From Dysidea avara (Eukaryota; Porifera; Demospongiae; Dictyoceratida; Dysideidae), in contig NC_089275.1 in assembly GCF_963678975.1 (NCBI RefSeq), positions 22,381,977 through 22,445,976 on the forward strand: DNA of 64,000 bases, read 5' to 3'. The notes under the pieces are model-generated. The model was not told the origin of the DNA and searched no databases. It saw only the letters and a list, made by a program, of their open reading frames with translations. The translations under genes and the position numbers were made by a program. Below are positions 32,130-44,418 of the stretch, one piece after another (positions within the stretch are counted from its first letter, which is position 1; each line of letters opens with the position of its first letter).

Positions 32130-32450
32130 CTGGACCACTAAATTATCTACCCTGCCAATCATACTCAATACCGAGCTCAACACCCTTTTAAGTATCGCCA
32201 CTATCAAAGTATCTACCGATGTAAGCTTATATCATTATTTCTTTTTTCCAAGAACTATTCCCCTTGAATGGAACGATCTCCCTATTAGTAACGTTAATGA
32301 TTTTATAACTCTAGAGCAATTTAAAGAATCCCTATCCAATCTACTATTATAATTTTATTTATGCCCCATACAGGGCTTTGCTATAGTTATTACCAAGACT
32401 AAATTCTTTACTCTTGTTATTACTAGTAATAATAATAATAATAATAATAG
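32130..32450 (+). mobile_element. LINE I, 3' fragment
   Basis: The frame YHYFFFPRTIPLEWNDLPISNVNDFITLEQFKE and stop is a LINE C-terminus. It is followed by GCCCCATACAGGGC (a hairpin) and an AAT-repeat tail (32424-32446). It is older than LINE A and severely truncated. Confidence 0.7.
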
Positions 32451-32829
32451 TATTACGATTAGTAAAAATGAAATTAATTAGCTATTGTACTGCCTACCTT
32501 GTGTCTGTTTAGCAACTTTTCCTGGTGTGATATGTGTAGAGCAACTCTATGAACACAATGATGCCAGAATTAGCCAAATTCGCGGAAACTTTAATAATAT
32601 TTGTACTATAGGTGTTTCGGGGTCATGTAATACTGTAACTGAAGGTGGCATATCAACCCGTGACACGTGATAGCTAGATAGCTACCTAAGATTTATCTCG
32701 ACTAGATTTGTAAAGGGCCATTTAAATGAGCTATATGAGAAGGATACAGAGAAGGTGCAACAGAGTAGGTTCAACGAAGAGCTACGTACCCGTCTTAGGA
32801 TAAATCCTACGCTGAGAGATGAACACTAT

Positions 32830-32965
32830 TATTATTTATTTATTTACTTATTTATGCTTTATGGTGTGAAAGCACCGAAGGTCTGTTGGTAGGAACCAAC
32901 AGCCATAACAACGTACAATTATTACTAACTATATACTTAAATTACATTTTCATTATAAGTTAATT
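32830..32965 (-). mobile_element. LINE B-like 3' tail fragment
   Basis: On the minus strand GGCTGTTGGTTCCTACCAACAGACCTTCGGTGC, then CACCATAAAGCATAAATAA, matches the 3' end of LINE B (63121-63190). Only the UTR and tail remain. A similar scrap is at about 47090-47160. Confidence 0.65.
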
Positions 32966-33189
32966 ATAGGTAGTGGTTACTGAATCGAAAGGTTTTTTTA
33001 TTTTCGCGTCTAGTAGTTTCTCCGACCATTCGACTTTAGGGGACGCGAAAAGTAGCATTAGCATTAGGGTTAGGCTCAGGTTCAGCTTTGGTTTCTTCTT
33101 CACCTTTAGGTTACGTTCTTCTTACTGTATTTAGTGTATATAGTGAGACTACTACGTGAGTAGCATTTATATTAAAGGTAGAAAAGTAG

Positions 33190-33400
33190 GGTTAGTGGGT
33201 AGCTAGCAGTGGTAGCACAATGGTAAGCCCACTGCCTATACAGTTCCAATAGTCCAGGGTTCGAACCCAGGTTGAGTTTTGTGGTTTTTTTTGTTTTTTT
33301 TCGTTTAGTGACCCTTTTTTGTCTAAGTTTTATTGTTGGTTCAATAGCGAGTCTGGCTTATTGAACCGACTTTCGGTTCTGCCTTATTAAAAGTGTTATG
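33190..33400 (+). mobile_element. SINE with tRNA-derived head, copy 2
   Basis: Box A (TAGCACAATGGTAAGCC, 33213) and a perfect box B (GGTTCGAACCC, 33258-33268) lie in a tRNA-like head. A T-run and a body (TGACCC... GTCTAAGTTTTATT... GGTTCAATA) related to copy 1 follow. The two copies diverge clearly, so the family is not very young here. Confidence 0.65.
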
Positions 33401-33479
33401 AGTGCTTAAAATTGGTTTTGTTTAGTGACATCTGAAGCATGGACACATAGTGATGTAAAGTACAGTTATTATTCTCATC

Positions 33480-34560
33480 AAAGTTTCTCAGGAAATGATC
33501 CCACAGATATAGATTTCAACAAACAAACTGACATGTTTAAGTCTAGAATTTACGTGGCATTGAAAATAAGAATGTCATGATATGTTGTTTTAAGATGTTG
33601 AGGTAACAAGAGTTTGTTGCTGGCACCTGATCTAGTATTAGTAGAGCTGAAAGTGATACTGATGTTGAACTGATTAGTTTGTAACTTGATAGATTTGATA
33701 GTAAACAGTATGTCCTGTAATTCAAATATGTACATTAAAGGAAGGAGCCTCAAACAGTCTTTGGAACAACTGGTGAAATCATTCCAAGATATACAAGCAT
33801 GTGTTTGGTGGCACGACATTGAATTCTTTCAAAGCTTACAATGTCTTCATTAGATGTGGATGCCAAATTTGCATACAGTACAGCAACTGCAATCTTACTA
33901 ATGATACATACAATCTCACCAATGTAAAAGGTGAATGAGTGCATGGGGACACAAGTACGGCAAATTAGTCTAAGTGTTTTGTACACACGAGCGGTGATGT
34001 CTTTGTAATGTTTATTCCAACTTAGGTCTTCAGGTAACATTAATCCAAGATCTTTATGAGAATCGACATGAGGTATAATTGAATTGGACATAGAATAAGA
34101 GGTGTCAAGTTTACATCTGAATGATAAATGAACAGATTTCTTTGAACTGAAATCCAGATCAACATTCTCTACATAAAAAATCAGTCCTGAAACATTCTAG
34201 GAGATCCCATCTCCATGTCTATCCCTTCAGTGACCAAGTTAAAAGAGTAGTGATGTCATCTTGAAGAGCCTTATGATTATAGAGTGTTTTAATATGGATA
34301 AAGCACTTGGCATCATCAACAAATTTGAGTAGTTGGCTTTCATGGATATATATATATATGAGGACATGTTATTCATGTAAACTAAAAACAGTAAGGGGCC
34401 AAGAATATTGCCCTGTGGGACACCAGACACTCTTGAGAGTAAATGAGAATAGCAGTTGTTGATATATAGAAACCCTTTGTCATTACCAGTATGATCACTC
34501 AAATACAGATGTCTGAGTACAAATGGTGACCTTTGCACATGAAAATTCTTAACAATAATA
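33480..34560 (-). mobile_element. Old LINE B-like copy, RT part
   Basis: Minus-strand frames give SGVPQGNILGPLLFLVYMNNM, then SNSIIPHVDSHKDLGLMLPEDLSWNKHY, FERIQCRATKHML and the LLPLMYIFELQDILFTIKSIK end. They align in order with LINE B residues from about 600 onward. Stops and shifts separate the pieces, the catalytic FADD region is lost, and about 80 codons near 34150-34240 are scrambled. It is an inactive relative. Confidence 0.8.
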
Positions 34561-34639
34561 ATAATAAGTCTTAAGTAATAACTTTAATGTAAATTTTACT
34601 GATTTAGAGTAGATACTCAGTGCAGTTATGAGACACAAA

Positions 34640-35480
34640 AATTTAAATGCATGCTATTCTAAAGGCAAGTGTTACCTTCTGTATTAATTTTATGTCCCAC
34701 ACACTTTGAAAGTATTATATTAATGGCAGTGAAATCACACTTACTGAACCTGTCAGAGATTTAGAATTATTGTTGACTCCACTCTTAAGTTAGTACAATA
34801 CTAAGCTGCTAAAGTCAATTGAGTACTATCCTGTAGCTCTAATCAACAAGTCATTTGAGTACTAATAAACACTAACATTCTGCTCCAACTGTACAAATAA
34901 TTTGTCTACCCTGTACTAGAGTACAGAATACTGTTTGGGGACCTAAGACCAACAGTGTTCAAAAAAGATCCACTAAGATAGTGAAAGATTTGCCATGTTG
35001 ACAGATTATGTAGTCTCGACTTACCATCTCTTACATATTGATGTATTAAAGGTGACTTAATCTACACATAAAAATTGGTTCACGATTTGTTGAACATGGA
35101 TCATGCATCACAATTGTGACCGGATCTTGGAAAACCTACCTTTTGGGCACTAGAAAAATTTTTGGGAAAACTCAGATGAAAATCTCATTGATTTTTTGTA
35201 CATTTGGATAAAGCAACTATTAAACCTTCTTGCTGTGAAGTTTCACACCCAGAGCTTCTTTTTACTAGGAGATATGGATGATTATATCAGACCATGTAGT
35301 AATTTCACATGCGTGGGACACTAATTAACTTACAAATTGGGTGATTTCTTCAGGTTCTGGAATGGCTAAACTGAACTAAGTCTTAAATTAGACAATGATA
35401 CATGGCATTTACTTGAATTGCAGAAAAGTACCAATAATACTTCATTAAACTATCAGAAATCTCTTATTAAAGTATTTTAG
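34640..35480 (+). mobile_element. LINE J, heavily decayed fragment
   Basis: Broken frames recall the LINE thumb: LYK-FVYPVLEYRILFGDLRPTV (compare LYKTLVRPIVEYNNVIWGP in LINE F), SLDLPSLTY, and a late FRFWNG-like end. Many stops are present. It is likely the oldest LINE in the window. Confidence 0.55.
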
Positions 35481-35750
35481 ATGGTAGGAATGGAGCAAAG
35501 TGATTTGTCACCATTTTTCACCCTTATAAACACTCACATAACTCAATACATAACCATAAAAGTTAGTTTGTAATGCACAGGACAGAAATCAACCATATCT
35601 CAGGAATGCTTAAAGATATTAAGCTAAATTTTTAACACAAGATAGATGAGCACCCAGTACCTCATTTAAGCTATAAAATGGAAAATTTACCAATGTTCCA
35701 AAAAGGTCGGTTTTCCACACAATTTACCTTTCAGCCATCCTCCACCACTA

Positions 35751-35934
35751 CCGTAATTTGCTTTTTTTCGTTGTAAAATAATTTTCGTATACAAGATTTG
35801 TACGAAAATTTCTTGCACGAAAATTTTTATACAAGATCGAACTACTCTTAGACTAATAGAGCAGTCATTTACGTAAATCATACAAAAATATTTTTACACG
35901 AAAATTTTTTGCACGAAAATAAAGCAAATTACTG
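35751..35934. mobile_element. Mariner-type MITE (TA duplication)
   Basis: The ends are CCGTAATTTGCTTT and, inverted, CAGTAATTTGCTTTATTTTCG, flanked by TA (35749-35750 and 35935-35936). The 184-bp interior contains repeated ACGAAAATTTTT and an altered cassette (35835-35875). It is probably a relative of the TA-targeting MITE at 6995-7556 but with different ends. Confidence 0.68.
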
Positions 35935-36114
35935 TATTTCAAACCGCGTGATACATTTTTTACAATTATTTATTATAGCTTTACAGCATGCACATACAAA
36001 ATTACAATTAAAATGATTGGTGTGCATGCTGAAGGCATGCCAGCAACTAGTGCTGACATCCATGAGTGAAAAAAACGAAAATACAACAGTCAATTAAGTT
36101 GATTAAAGTTTGTG

Positions 36115-36832
36115 CACTGTAAATTCAAATGAGTACAAATAACCCAAATTTTTGGGTTGTTTTACCTGCAATTCAAACGACCAATTTTTTGGTAGTAATG
36201 ACCCAAGGATGTATTGGTTTATTTTAACTTTGTAAGATACAGTCATATTACCCAGATGCTCTATAGTCTCTTCAACCTCTAGCCGGTGTTTGAAATAACC
36301 TTGCCATCATGGTCATTTAACCATCTGTGGTAAAATTAACCCATGTCACAAAAGATTTGTTTATTTGTTTGTTTACATTAATTAACAAGTCAGTCATTAT
36401 TAGTAATAACGTACATTAATCTATCTATGACACATATTCACAATAATTGTTACCTATACTGCATTTTAATACTTTAAACATACCTGGTCTTATAGTTTTC
36501 AAATTGTATTTAAAACCTATGTTCTCCATGTACACTTTTGATTGTGGGATGTAACACAACTGTTATAATGGCCAGTGTACTGTAAATTTAACCATGTAGC
36601 TGGTCATCTAAACTTTACCATAGTAGACTTGACAATTCACACTCAAATCACAAAAATATGTTATTTCAACATCCTAAGTGAACGGTTGTATTGACCTTCC
36701 CTGGTTATTTTGACTGATTTAGTTCAAATACTTACTCCGGTTACAACCACTTTTAGATGGTCATTTTAACCAAAACTTCTGCAGTTTAAATTTACACATG
36801 GAGGTCAAATTGATCCATTTGAATTTACTGTG
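36115..36832. mobile_element. MITE with CACTGTAAATTCAAATG ends
   Basis: The ends are CACTGTAAATTCAAATGAG and, inverted, CACAGTAAATTCAAATGGA. The 718-bp interior carries many short GGTCATTTTAACC/GGTTATTTTGAC-like repeats in both orientations. No unambiguous duplication is seen. The CACT start hints at the CACTA group, but this is weak. A LINE-like 3' UTR scrap (GCATGCTGAAGGCATGCC) lies just left at about 36020. Confidence 0.55.
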
Positions 36833-37114
36833 TGGGAATAGATTCATTGGAATATTGATGGAATGGACATAGAATGTGAAATGTGCAGGTTCCTTCGTAG
36901 TTGAAATTGTTAGAAAAGTGGTTCCATAAATAATCAATTATTCAGTGCTTGATTGTGTTGGTAGGTAATGAAATATCTATGGCCGGTAAGAATTCTGTTA
37001 AAACAAAAACGATGCTGTGCTACTGTTGAAGTTCTTGGATGAATTAACTTGTAGTGTGCTCCTTATCTTGTAGAATTATTTGTGATGGTGATGTGGTCCT
37101 TGATGTTAAAGTTA

Positions 37115-37434
37115 TCTAATCCAAAACAGCCAACCTGTAAAAAAGAGTGCAGCCTTCAAAAAGGTTATGGTGAAAAAAGATGTGAAATCCAAGGTGGCGG
37201 CCAAGAAAAGGCTGTGATGGTAGGTTAACGGTAAAAATTTTAATAAAGACAATTCAGGTGAATTTTAGTGCGACTTGGTCTTGGCACAAAATTCATCTGA
37301 ATTGTTGTTATTAAAAATTTTACCATTAACCTACCATCACGGCCATTTCTTGGCCGCCACCTTGGATTTCGCATCTTTTTCACCATAGCGTTTTTGAGGG
37401 CCGCACTCTTTTTTTACAGCTTGGCTGTTTTGGA
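37115..37434 (+). mobile_element. Head of a Helitron-like element, copy P2
   Basis: After an A (37114) the 5' end TCTAATCCAAAACAGCC opens a full palindromic head. It stops at TTTTGGA, where the inverted 3' end of copy M2 begins. The intact heads read TTTTGGATTAGA, so M2 inserted between A and T of GGA/TTAG. Confidence 0.7.
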
Positions 37435-40400
37435 TCAAGACACACGGTAGTATGTCGTGCGGCCCAAGAAGCCGGCGCGCAACACCCGTGAGTGTATTAA
37501 CAGGAAGAACGAAAACGCAATTTTCGCACCTCCGTAGCTCTGTGCTGCCTTGATGAAACAAGACGATTTTTGCTGTAGACACACCCTCCAACTTCAGCAC
37601 TCCACATTCCAAATTTGAGCGAAATCGCTTCCAGCGTTCCCGAGATATTCGACTTCAAAAATTGGCTTAGTTTCTTCGATTTTTTCTTCTTATTTTTCTT
37701 CCTCTTTTCGCACACCTACAATAACTGCTATAAAACTCGAACGCTATATGCGATTGTCTTGAAATTTGGCACACAGAAGGGGGGTATAAAGGCGCATCTC
37801 TGTACCAACTTTGGCTGGAATACGATAAACAGGCAAAGCGTTATGAGCGATTATTCACGAAAAATAACACCAATATGTTGTCACGACTACAGGGTAAACC
37901 GCTTATGGGAAGAAGCTGAAAATCGGTGGGTGAATAGGTTAACTATTGAACCTCACACCTTTTGTGGTTTGAAAGAAATCGAGCTAAAAACCAGGAAGAT
38001 ACAACGAAAAACAACTGTGTGTAGAAATTACGCAATTGAGATTAGCTAATAAAAAACAACTGCTTGCCACGCCTACCAGATAAACTGCTTGGGGTAATGC
38101 TTTGAAAATCGCTGTATAGATGGAGTAATCATCTTAGAAAGGCTCTTCAATGGTGGAGAAGAATCAGACTTAAAGTCACGGAGTTATAACACGAAATCCA
38201 ACTTGGTGTAGCAAGTGCGAGATCGAGATACTCTAATAGAGCAGTCGTCTTAATAGAGCAGTTACCCTGAAGAGAATTCAAGAGATCAGCTAGAAACAAG
38301 TAACCTGTATAGAGCAAACAAGTCACCCTGTAGAGAGATCAGCTACAAACAATTCACCCTGTAGAGAGATCAGCTAGAAGAAGTTACCTTGTAGGGAGTT
38401 CATGCAACTATGGAAAGAGATAGTTCAGCTAGAAGAAATCACCTTGTAGAGTTCAGCTACAAAGAAACCACCATGTAGAGAGTTCAGCTACAAACAAATC
38501 GCCGTGTAGAGAGATCAGCTAGAAGAAGTTACCTTGTAGAGAGTTCAGCTACAAAGAAACCATCATGTAGAGAGTTCAGCTGCAAACAGATCACCTGTAG
38601 AGAGTTCAGCTACAAACAAATCACCCTGTAGAAAGATCAGCTAGAAGAAGTCACCTTGTAGAGAGTTCAGTTACAAAGAAACCACCATGTAGAGAGTTCA
38701 GCTACAAACTAGTGACCTTGTAGAGACATCAGCTAAAAGAAGTTACCTTGTAGAGAGTTCAGCTACAAAGGAATCATTCTGTAAAGAGCTCAGCTGCAAA
38801 CAAATCACCTGTACAGAATTCAGCTACAAACAAATCACCCTGTAGAAAGATCAGCTAGAAGAAGTTACCTTGTAGAGAGTTCAGTTACAAAGAAATCACC
38901 ATGTAGAGAACTCAGCTACAAACTAGTGACCCTGTAGAGAGATCAGCTAGAAGAAGTTGCCTTGTAGATAGTTTAGCTACAAAGAAACCATTCTGTAAAG
39001 AACTCAGCTGCAAACAAATCACCTATACAGAATTCAGCTACAAACAAATCACCCTGTAGAGAGATCAGCTAGAAGAAGTTACCTTGTAGAGAGTTCAGCT
39101 ACAAACAAATCACCCTCTAGAAAGATCAGCTAGAAGAAGTCACCTTGTAGAGAGTTCAGTTACAAAGAAACCACCATGTAGAGAGTTCAGCTACAAACTA
39201 GTGACGTTGGAAAGACATCAGTTACCTTGTAGAGAGTTCAGCTACAAAGAAAACATCATGTAGAGAGTTCAGCTGCAAACAAATCACCTGTAGAGAGTTC
39301 AGCTACAAAGAAATCTCCCTTTAGAGAGATCAGCTAGAAGAAGTTACTTGTAGAGAGTTCAGCTACAAAGAAACCATCATGTAGAGAGTTCAGCTGCAAA
39401 CAAATCACCCGTAGAGAGTTTAGCTACAAACAAATCTCCCTGTAGAGAGATCAGCTAGAAGAAGGTTCCTTGTAGAGAGTTCAGCTACAAACAGATCACT
39501 CACTACAGGTTGATTTGTTTGTAGTTGAACTCTCAACAGGATAGTTTCTTTGTAGCTAAACTCTCTGCAAGCTGATTTCTTCTAGCTAAACTCTCTTATG
39601 GGTGATTTGTTTCTAGCTGATCTCTATAGTGGGTGACTTGTTTCTGGCTGAACCTCTACAGGATGATTTGTTTGTAACTGAGCTCTCTACAGGATGGATT
39701 CTTTGTAGCTCAACTCACTGCAAGGTGATTTCTTCTAGCTGATCTCTCTACAAGGTGACTTCTTCTAGCTGATCTCTCTACTGGGTGACCTGTGTCTAGC
39801 TGAACTCTCTACAGGGTGATTTGTTTGTAGATGAACTCTCTACAGGATGGTTTCTTTGTAGCTGAACTCTCTGCAAAGTAATTTCTTCTAGCTGATCTCT
39901 CTACAGGGTGACTTGTTTCTAGCTGATCTGTCTAGTTGGTGACTTTTTGTAGCTGAACTCACTACAGGGTGATTTGTTTGTAGTTGAACTCTCAACAGGA
40001 TGGTTTCTTTGTAGCTAAACTCTCTGCAAGGTAATTTCTTCTAGCTAATCTCTCTACAGGGTGATTTGTTTCCAGCTGATCTCTATAGTGGGTGACTTGT
40101 TTCTGGCTGAATCTCTACAGGGTGATTTTTTTGTAGCTGAACTCTCTTCACAGTGATTTGTTTGTAGTTGTACCCTCTACAGGGTGATTTGCTTGTAGCT
40201 GAATTCTCTACAGGACGGTCTTTTTGTAGCTGAACTCACTGCAAGGTCATCTCTTCTAGCTAATCTCTCTACAGAATGATTTATTTTTAACTGATCTCTA
40301 TAGTGGGAGACTTGTTTCTAGCTGAACTCTCAACAGGATGGTTTCTTTGTAGCTGAACTCTCTGCAAGGTGATTTCTTCTAGCTGATTGCTGTACAGGGT

Positions 40401-40900
40401 TCTAGCTGATCTCTCTACTGGGTAACTTGTTTCAAACTGAACTCCTTCTAGGGTGATGTGTTCATAGCCGAACTCTCTACAAGGTGATTTGGTTGTAGCT
40501 GAACACTCTACAGGGTGACCTGTTTCTAGCTGAACTCCCTACAAGATCTGTTGGTAGCTAAACTCTCTACAGGGTGACTTGTGCCTAGTTGAACTCTCAA
40601 CAAGGTGATTTTGTGTAGCTTAACACTCTACAGGGTGATTTTTTTGTAGCCGAACTCTCTGCAGGGTGATTTGTTTGCAGCCGAACTCTCTACAGGGTGA
40701 TTTGTTTGTAGCTGAACTCTCTACAGGATGGTTTCTTTTTAGCTGAATTCTTTACAGGATGATTTGTTTCTAGCTGAACTCTCTACAGGGTGATCAGTTC
40801 ACAGCTGAACCCTCTACAAGGTGGCTTCTTCTAGCTGATCTTGCTACAGTGTGATTTTTTTGTAGCTGAACTCTCTGCAGGGTGCTTATTGTCATCAGAG
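37435..40900 (-). mobile_element. Helitron-like copy M2, fused to the array of P2
   Basis: It starts with TCAAGACACACGGTAGTATG (inverted 3' end). The tail region continues to a cassette (38221-38263). Reverse-strand minisatellite follows to about 39495. At about 39500 the unit orientation flips to forward and runs to about 40890. The M2 head and P2 linker expected between the two arrays are gone, and P2 also lacks its tail. Deletion between inverted arrays would explain this. Confidence 0.68.
38280..40890. repeat. Two opposed ~31-bp minisatellite arrays
   Basis: Units are in reverse orientation at 38280-39495 and in forward orientation at 39500-40890. The forward part holds unit types rarer elsewhere, such as CTATAGTGGGTGACTTGTTTCTGG. 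The switch lies at ACAGATCACTCACTACAGG. The two halves could pair as a large hairpin. Confidence 0.82.
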
Positions 40901-41010
40901 CTTCTCTTGTAGCCAACTAGCTGATATTTGATAAATTTTCGACTAGCTGATAAATTTCCTTCAACTCGCTTGTAGCTAGCTATTGTCTTCCCATCGAACT
41001 TTCAATACAG

Positions 41011-41424
41011 TAGTGCTGAGCGATAGTAAAAATTTTACTATCACGATAGCTACTCATTAAATATCGCGATAGTGAATACTATCCCGATAGTTTATGAAAC
41101 ACTTTGCTCTTAACAAAGTCTTAGCTGTATAGCTATGATTTGTAGTCATATAGAAAGTTATTTTGCATGCACAGGACATTTGTTAATTAACTGCGTGGGC
41201 GGCCGATGGAATATGAACTTTTGGTAAAGCTTTTACAGGCCACTCCTTTGTAAGAAAGCTGGTAATACCAACTGTAAAACAGTTTTAGAAGGGTTGTTAA
41301 TACCATTTTAATGCAGATCTGAGCTTATCATAACTATCACGATAGTGATATCCCTACTATTGCGATAACGATAGTGATTCACTATCGCGATATATTGCAC
41401 TATCGATACTATTGCTCAGCCCTA
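41011..41424. mobile_element. MITE with TAGKGCTGAGC ends
   Basis: The ends TAGTGCTGAGCGATAGTA and, inverted, TAGGGCTGAGCAATAGTAT enclose 414 bp. Next to both ends are CGCGATAGTG/CACTATCGCG palindromes. A similar GCTGAGCGATA/GCTGGGCGATA end is common in hAT-type MITEs of animals, but no 8-bp duplication is clear here. Confidence 0.6.
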
Positions 41425-42115
41425 GTAATCATAATCATCATATCACATTTTATTCAAAATCAGACAATGAGACACATTAGATATAGCTATAAACTGCTTT
41501 GCATTGCCTTAGTACTAGTTGGCACGATTGCATGTGTCCCTATAAAACTCAAACCCACAATGAAAAGCACTGACTGGTTCCATCGAGTGTAAACTTGTAA
41601 GTGAGAAGACTGTACTGCATTTTACTACTTGTTATCAGGAATCGTTTCACCATTCAAAACAGGTTATAGCCCTTGATTTTGTGACTGTTGTAGCAGATCT
41701 AGAAGTTATACTTATGGTGGCGGAAATTTGCCCATTATGCTCCTAATTATGCTCCATTATGCCAGCATTATGCTTTATGCTTTTCATCCCCTATTATGCT
41801 AAAAATTATGCCGGCATAATTGACACAAGCCTAACCCTTGCAGGAATGCACATACTGGGTCAAGCTTCTCTTTCTCCCGAGTGTGAGGAATTCTCTGGGT
41901 GGCCATATGAAAGGACCCAGCAGTTGATAAAAGACTAGTCCAGAGTTTACGCCCAGATTGTTGGCCAGCTTCATAAATACAAATTTCCTTCAACACACTA
42001 TCTATAGTAGTTCATTGATGGTCCATTCTGAATCATAGTGATCTCAGATGGTAGCTTGCCTGTGGTTAATAGCGGCCCATGGGAATCTGGTGGCTAGCCT
42101 AATGCTGACAAGGCT
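41425..42115. other. Stretch with MITE remnant; no supported gene
   Basis: A short ATG frame at 41467-41592 has a hydrophobic start (LLCIALVLVGTIACV) and could be the leader of a secreted peptide, but it has no support from a second exon. About 41730-41832 (ATTATGCC repeats ending CAAGCCTA) is a remnant of the TAGGC-ended hAT-type MITE family seen at 19225-24095. A minus-strand frame at 41799-41996 may belong to the BEL/Pao fossil to the right. Confidence 0.4.
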
Positions 42116-43320
42116 CTAATGTATGATGTCATAAAAGGCCTGTAAACTGGTAAGACTGTTTGATAGTATTGACACATTCAGCAGTGCTTCCATGTGGGCA
42201 TCTACTAACTTATACTGCTGAACAAACCTCTCTTTCAGTAATTTAACACAGTGTGCATAGTTACTGTCAGACAGTGGGAAGCCACCAATCACAAGAACAG
42301 CATCCTCATGCAACTGAGCACATAAGCAGTTAACTTTTGAACAGGGGTGAGACCTGGGTTTGAATCCACTGCTGCTGTGAACAAGTTCCAAAAGGCCTGC
42401 CATTGTAGTGGATTACCATCAAAGGTAGGCAGGGCCAGTTTGGGAAGGCTAGTGTATGTCTGATGTGTGTCTCTTATTTGTTCAATTAAATCTTATGTGT
42501 GGCTACTCACATGTGCAGAAGGGGATGTATCAGAATGTAATGGCTTCTTGGTCACATCAGTTCTAGATGCTGTCAGTTCAGGTTCGGTTATTTCTGTTGA
42601 GATCAGACATGTTGGACCTTTATCAATTACTGGGGGTGGGGGGTTGGAGATCGCGCCACTGGTGATTGACCGCCTTCTTAATAAATTCCCTCAAGAGAGC
42701 TATATTCTGTACTAGACTACTCTAATAAGTATCTGCATCACATATTTCAGCCTCCAGTTCTTCTTCCTCCTGAATAGTCTTAGCAATGGCACCATCTAAT
42801 TCAATGATTTGTGGTAATTTTTCCTTCAATTGTTCTGTGGTAGTAGATAACAGTATCCTTCGTGATTTTGGGATGGATTCTATGTTTACAGTCTCCAATT
42901 CGGCGGAAGGCGCTTCTCTGTCAGCTTCGTGATACCCCCTTTGAGGCCACGCCGTTTCACACAAAGACGTTTAACTTCTTCTATCCTTGCCGGTTTGATC
43001 GGTCGGTTTCGGTCACAGCACCAAATGACCAGTATAGTGGGTTTACCTGGTGAAAGGGTTTATCGTGGTGACAGTGTTCTATACCATATGCGTATTTTGT
43101 ACCGTACACGTATGGTACGTAGTACGTACATACCATACGCGTACGGTACGATTTTCCGTTCAGTTTTTATTTTTTCAACCTGTGGTGGTATGATGTCGTC
43201 CTGCTCTCCTGGTAAAGCTGTATTGGACATCGTCTGTGGTTCGTTAAGCGCTAGTTTGTGTGTGAAAGATTTGTACAATGGTTCTAGCCGCTGTGTGCTC
43301 ATATCAAAACTCATGTCAAA
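42116..43320 (-). mobile_element. BEL/Pao LTR retroelement fossil, gag part
   Basis: The minus strand carries a gag-like region of the BEL/Pao family: a charged N-terminal part (QLKEKLPQIIELDGAIAKTI) and the typical LPLSDSNYAHCVKLLKERF, then AHMEALLNV segment. No protease, RT or integrase of this family and no LTR pair is recognised in the window. It is a broken, 5'-end fossil of moderate age. Confidence 0.65.
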
Positions 43321-44132
43321 TTAACCCATACATTACAATTTTCCGTAAAATATTATTATGCGTAAAATCAATGTACAGCAGCCTATGGAGGTAAGTTAGT
43401 TTTAAGTTACATTATTCATCATAACTCTGGTTCTGAAGGCGGTATCAAAATTGTTCGGCCGCCATTATACACGCATAACACTCCTCTATCCGATGGTAAC
43501 AAAATTTATTCGAAGCTAAAGTGTTTACAGCTTGCAAATTTACAACAAACGATGGTAAATAGCAACTTACGCAATACAAAATCCATTGGAGAGCAAATCA
43601 CGAATTTCGCGTTCTAATTAAATAGCGGAATCACGCCGTTACCATAGCAATTACGAATTTTGTTCGGCCGGAATCGGATAGAGCAATTCATAAGGAGTTG
43701 AATGATATTAAGTTTTATGGTATTTGATCGTGTCTAGTGCTTGCAATTATTGAATATACAAAATGATGTAAAATGTATGGAGTTTGTATTGGAGAAACTG
43801 AAAAAGTGATCCATCCATCCTGAAATCTTTGAAAAAATCAGTGTTTAATCAGTCCATTTCATGATCTAAGGGCAGAAAACAAACAAAGGACACTGGTAAT
43901 GTACAATATTGCTGATAAAATGATTACTGGCTGTAAATTTGATTTTGCCATTTTTGCAATTCTGACTTTACAAATCCCAATAGCATGTTTTGATATGTTC
44001 TCGGTTCTGTGGTGCTGACGCCTTGTGAATCCGAGCGTCGCGCTGGAAGAGGGAATGCCAAGAATTGGAAGAAATCTATTCGCTATTGTGGGAGACCATT
44101 AGGAGAATTTTGGAGTCGTATACTATTTCGGA
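43321..44132. other. Stretch without a supported gene
   Basis: TTGTTCGGCCG occurs near 43450 and again near 43660 in a region of about 200 bp, and may mark the ends of a small repeat. Around 43081-43152 (just left) short CGTACGGTAC/GTACGTAC palindromes are dense. No coding region is convincing. Confidence 0.35.
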
Positions 44133-44285
44133 AGTATGGCACGCCGTTTGTAACAAAAATCGCCACTTATTTTCCCAGAAAATAAGCTTATTATCCCAGA
44201 AAATAAGCTATTATCTTGGATAGTAAAAATGCTTATTTTCCCCGAAAATAAACAAAACTGCTTATTTTCCAAGCATATAAAAGAA
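44133..44285 (+). repeat. Promoter-proximal module R1 (inverted copy at 58555-58724)
   Basis: GTATGGCACGCCGTTTGTAAC, then AAAAATCGCCACTTATTTTC and AGAAAATAAGCTTAT repeats, ends with AAGCATATAAAAGAATTTAAA. The same module occurs inverted at 58555-58724. CATATAAAA could act as a TATA box. Here the module lies ~130 bp before the ATG at 44419; the other copy lies ~100 bp before the HECT gene ATG. Confidence 0.6.
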
Positions 44286-44418
44286 TTTAAAATTGCATGC
44301 GGACCAATCTCCTTTGCGCCAGCGGCTCTAGACATTGGATTAGTTATTAAACTGTTTGATTGTGGTTACTTTGTAGGCAGGGCGAGATGGCCATTAAAAT
44401 GAAGGCAGTGTGTTCGTA

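Noticed and set aside
41467-41592. Small secreted peptide
   Set aside because: There is a hydrophobic leader-like start but no homologue, promoter or second exon visible. Chance is likely in AT-rich DNA.
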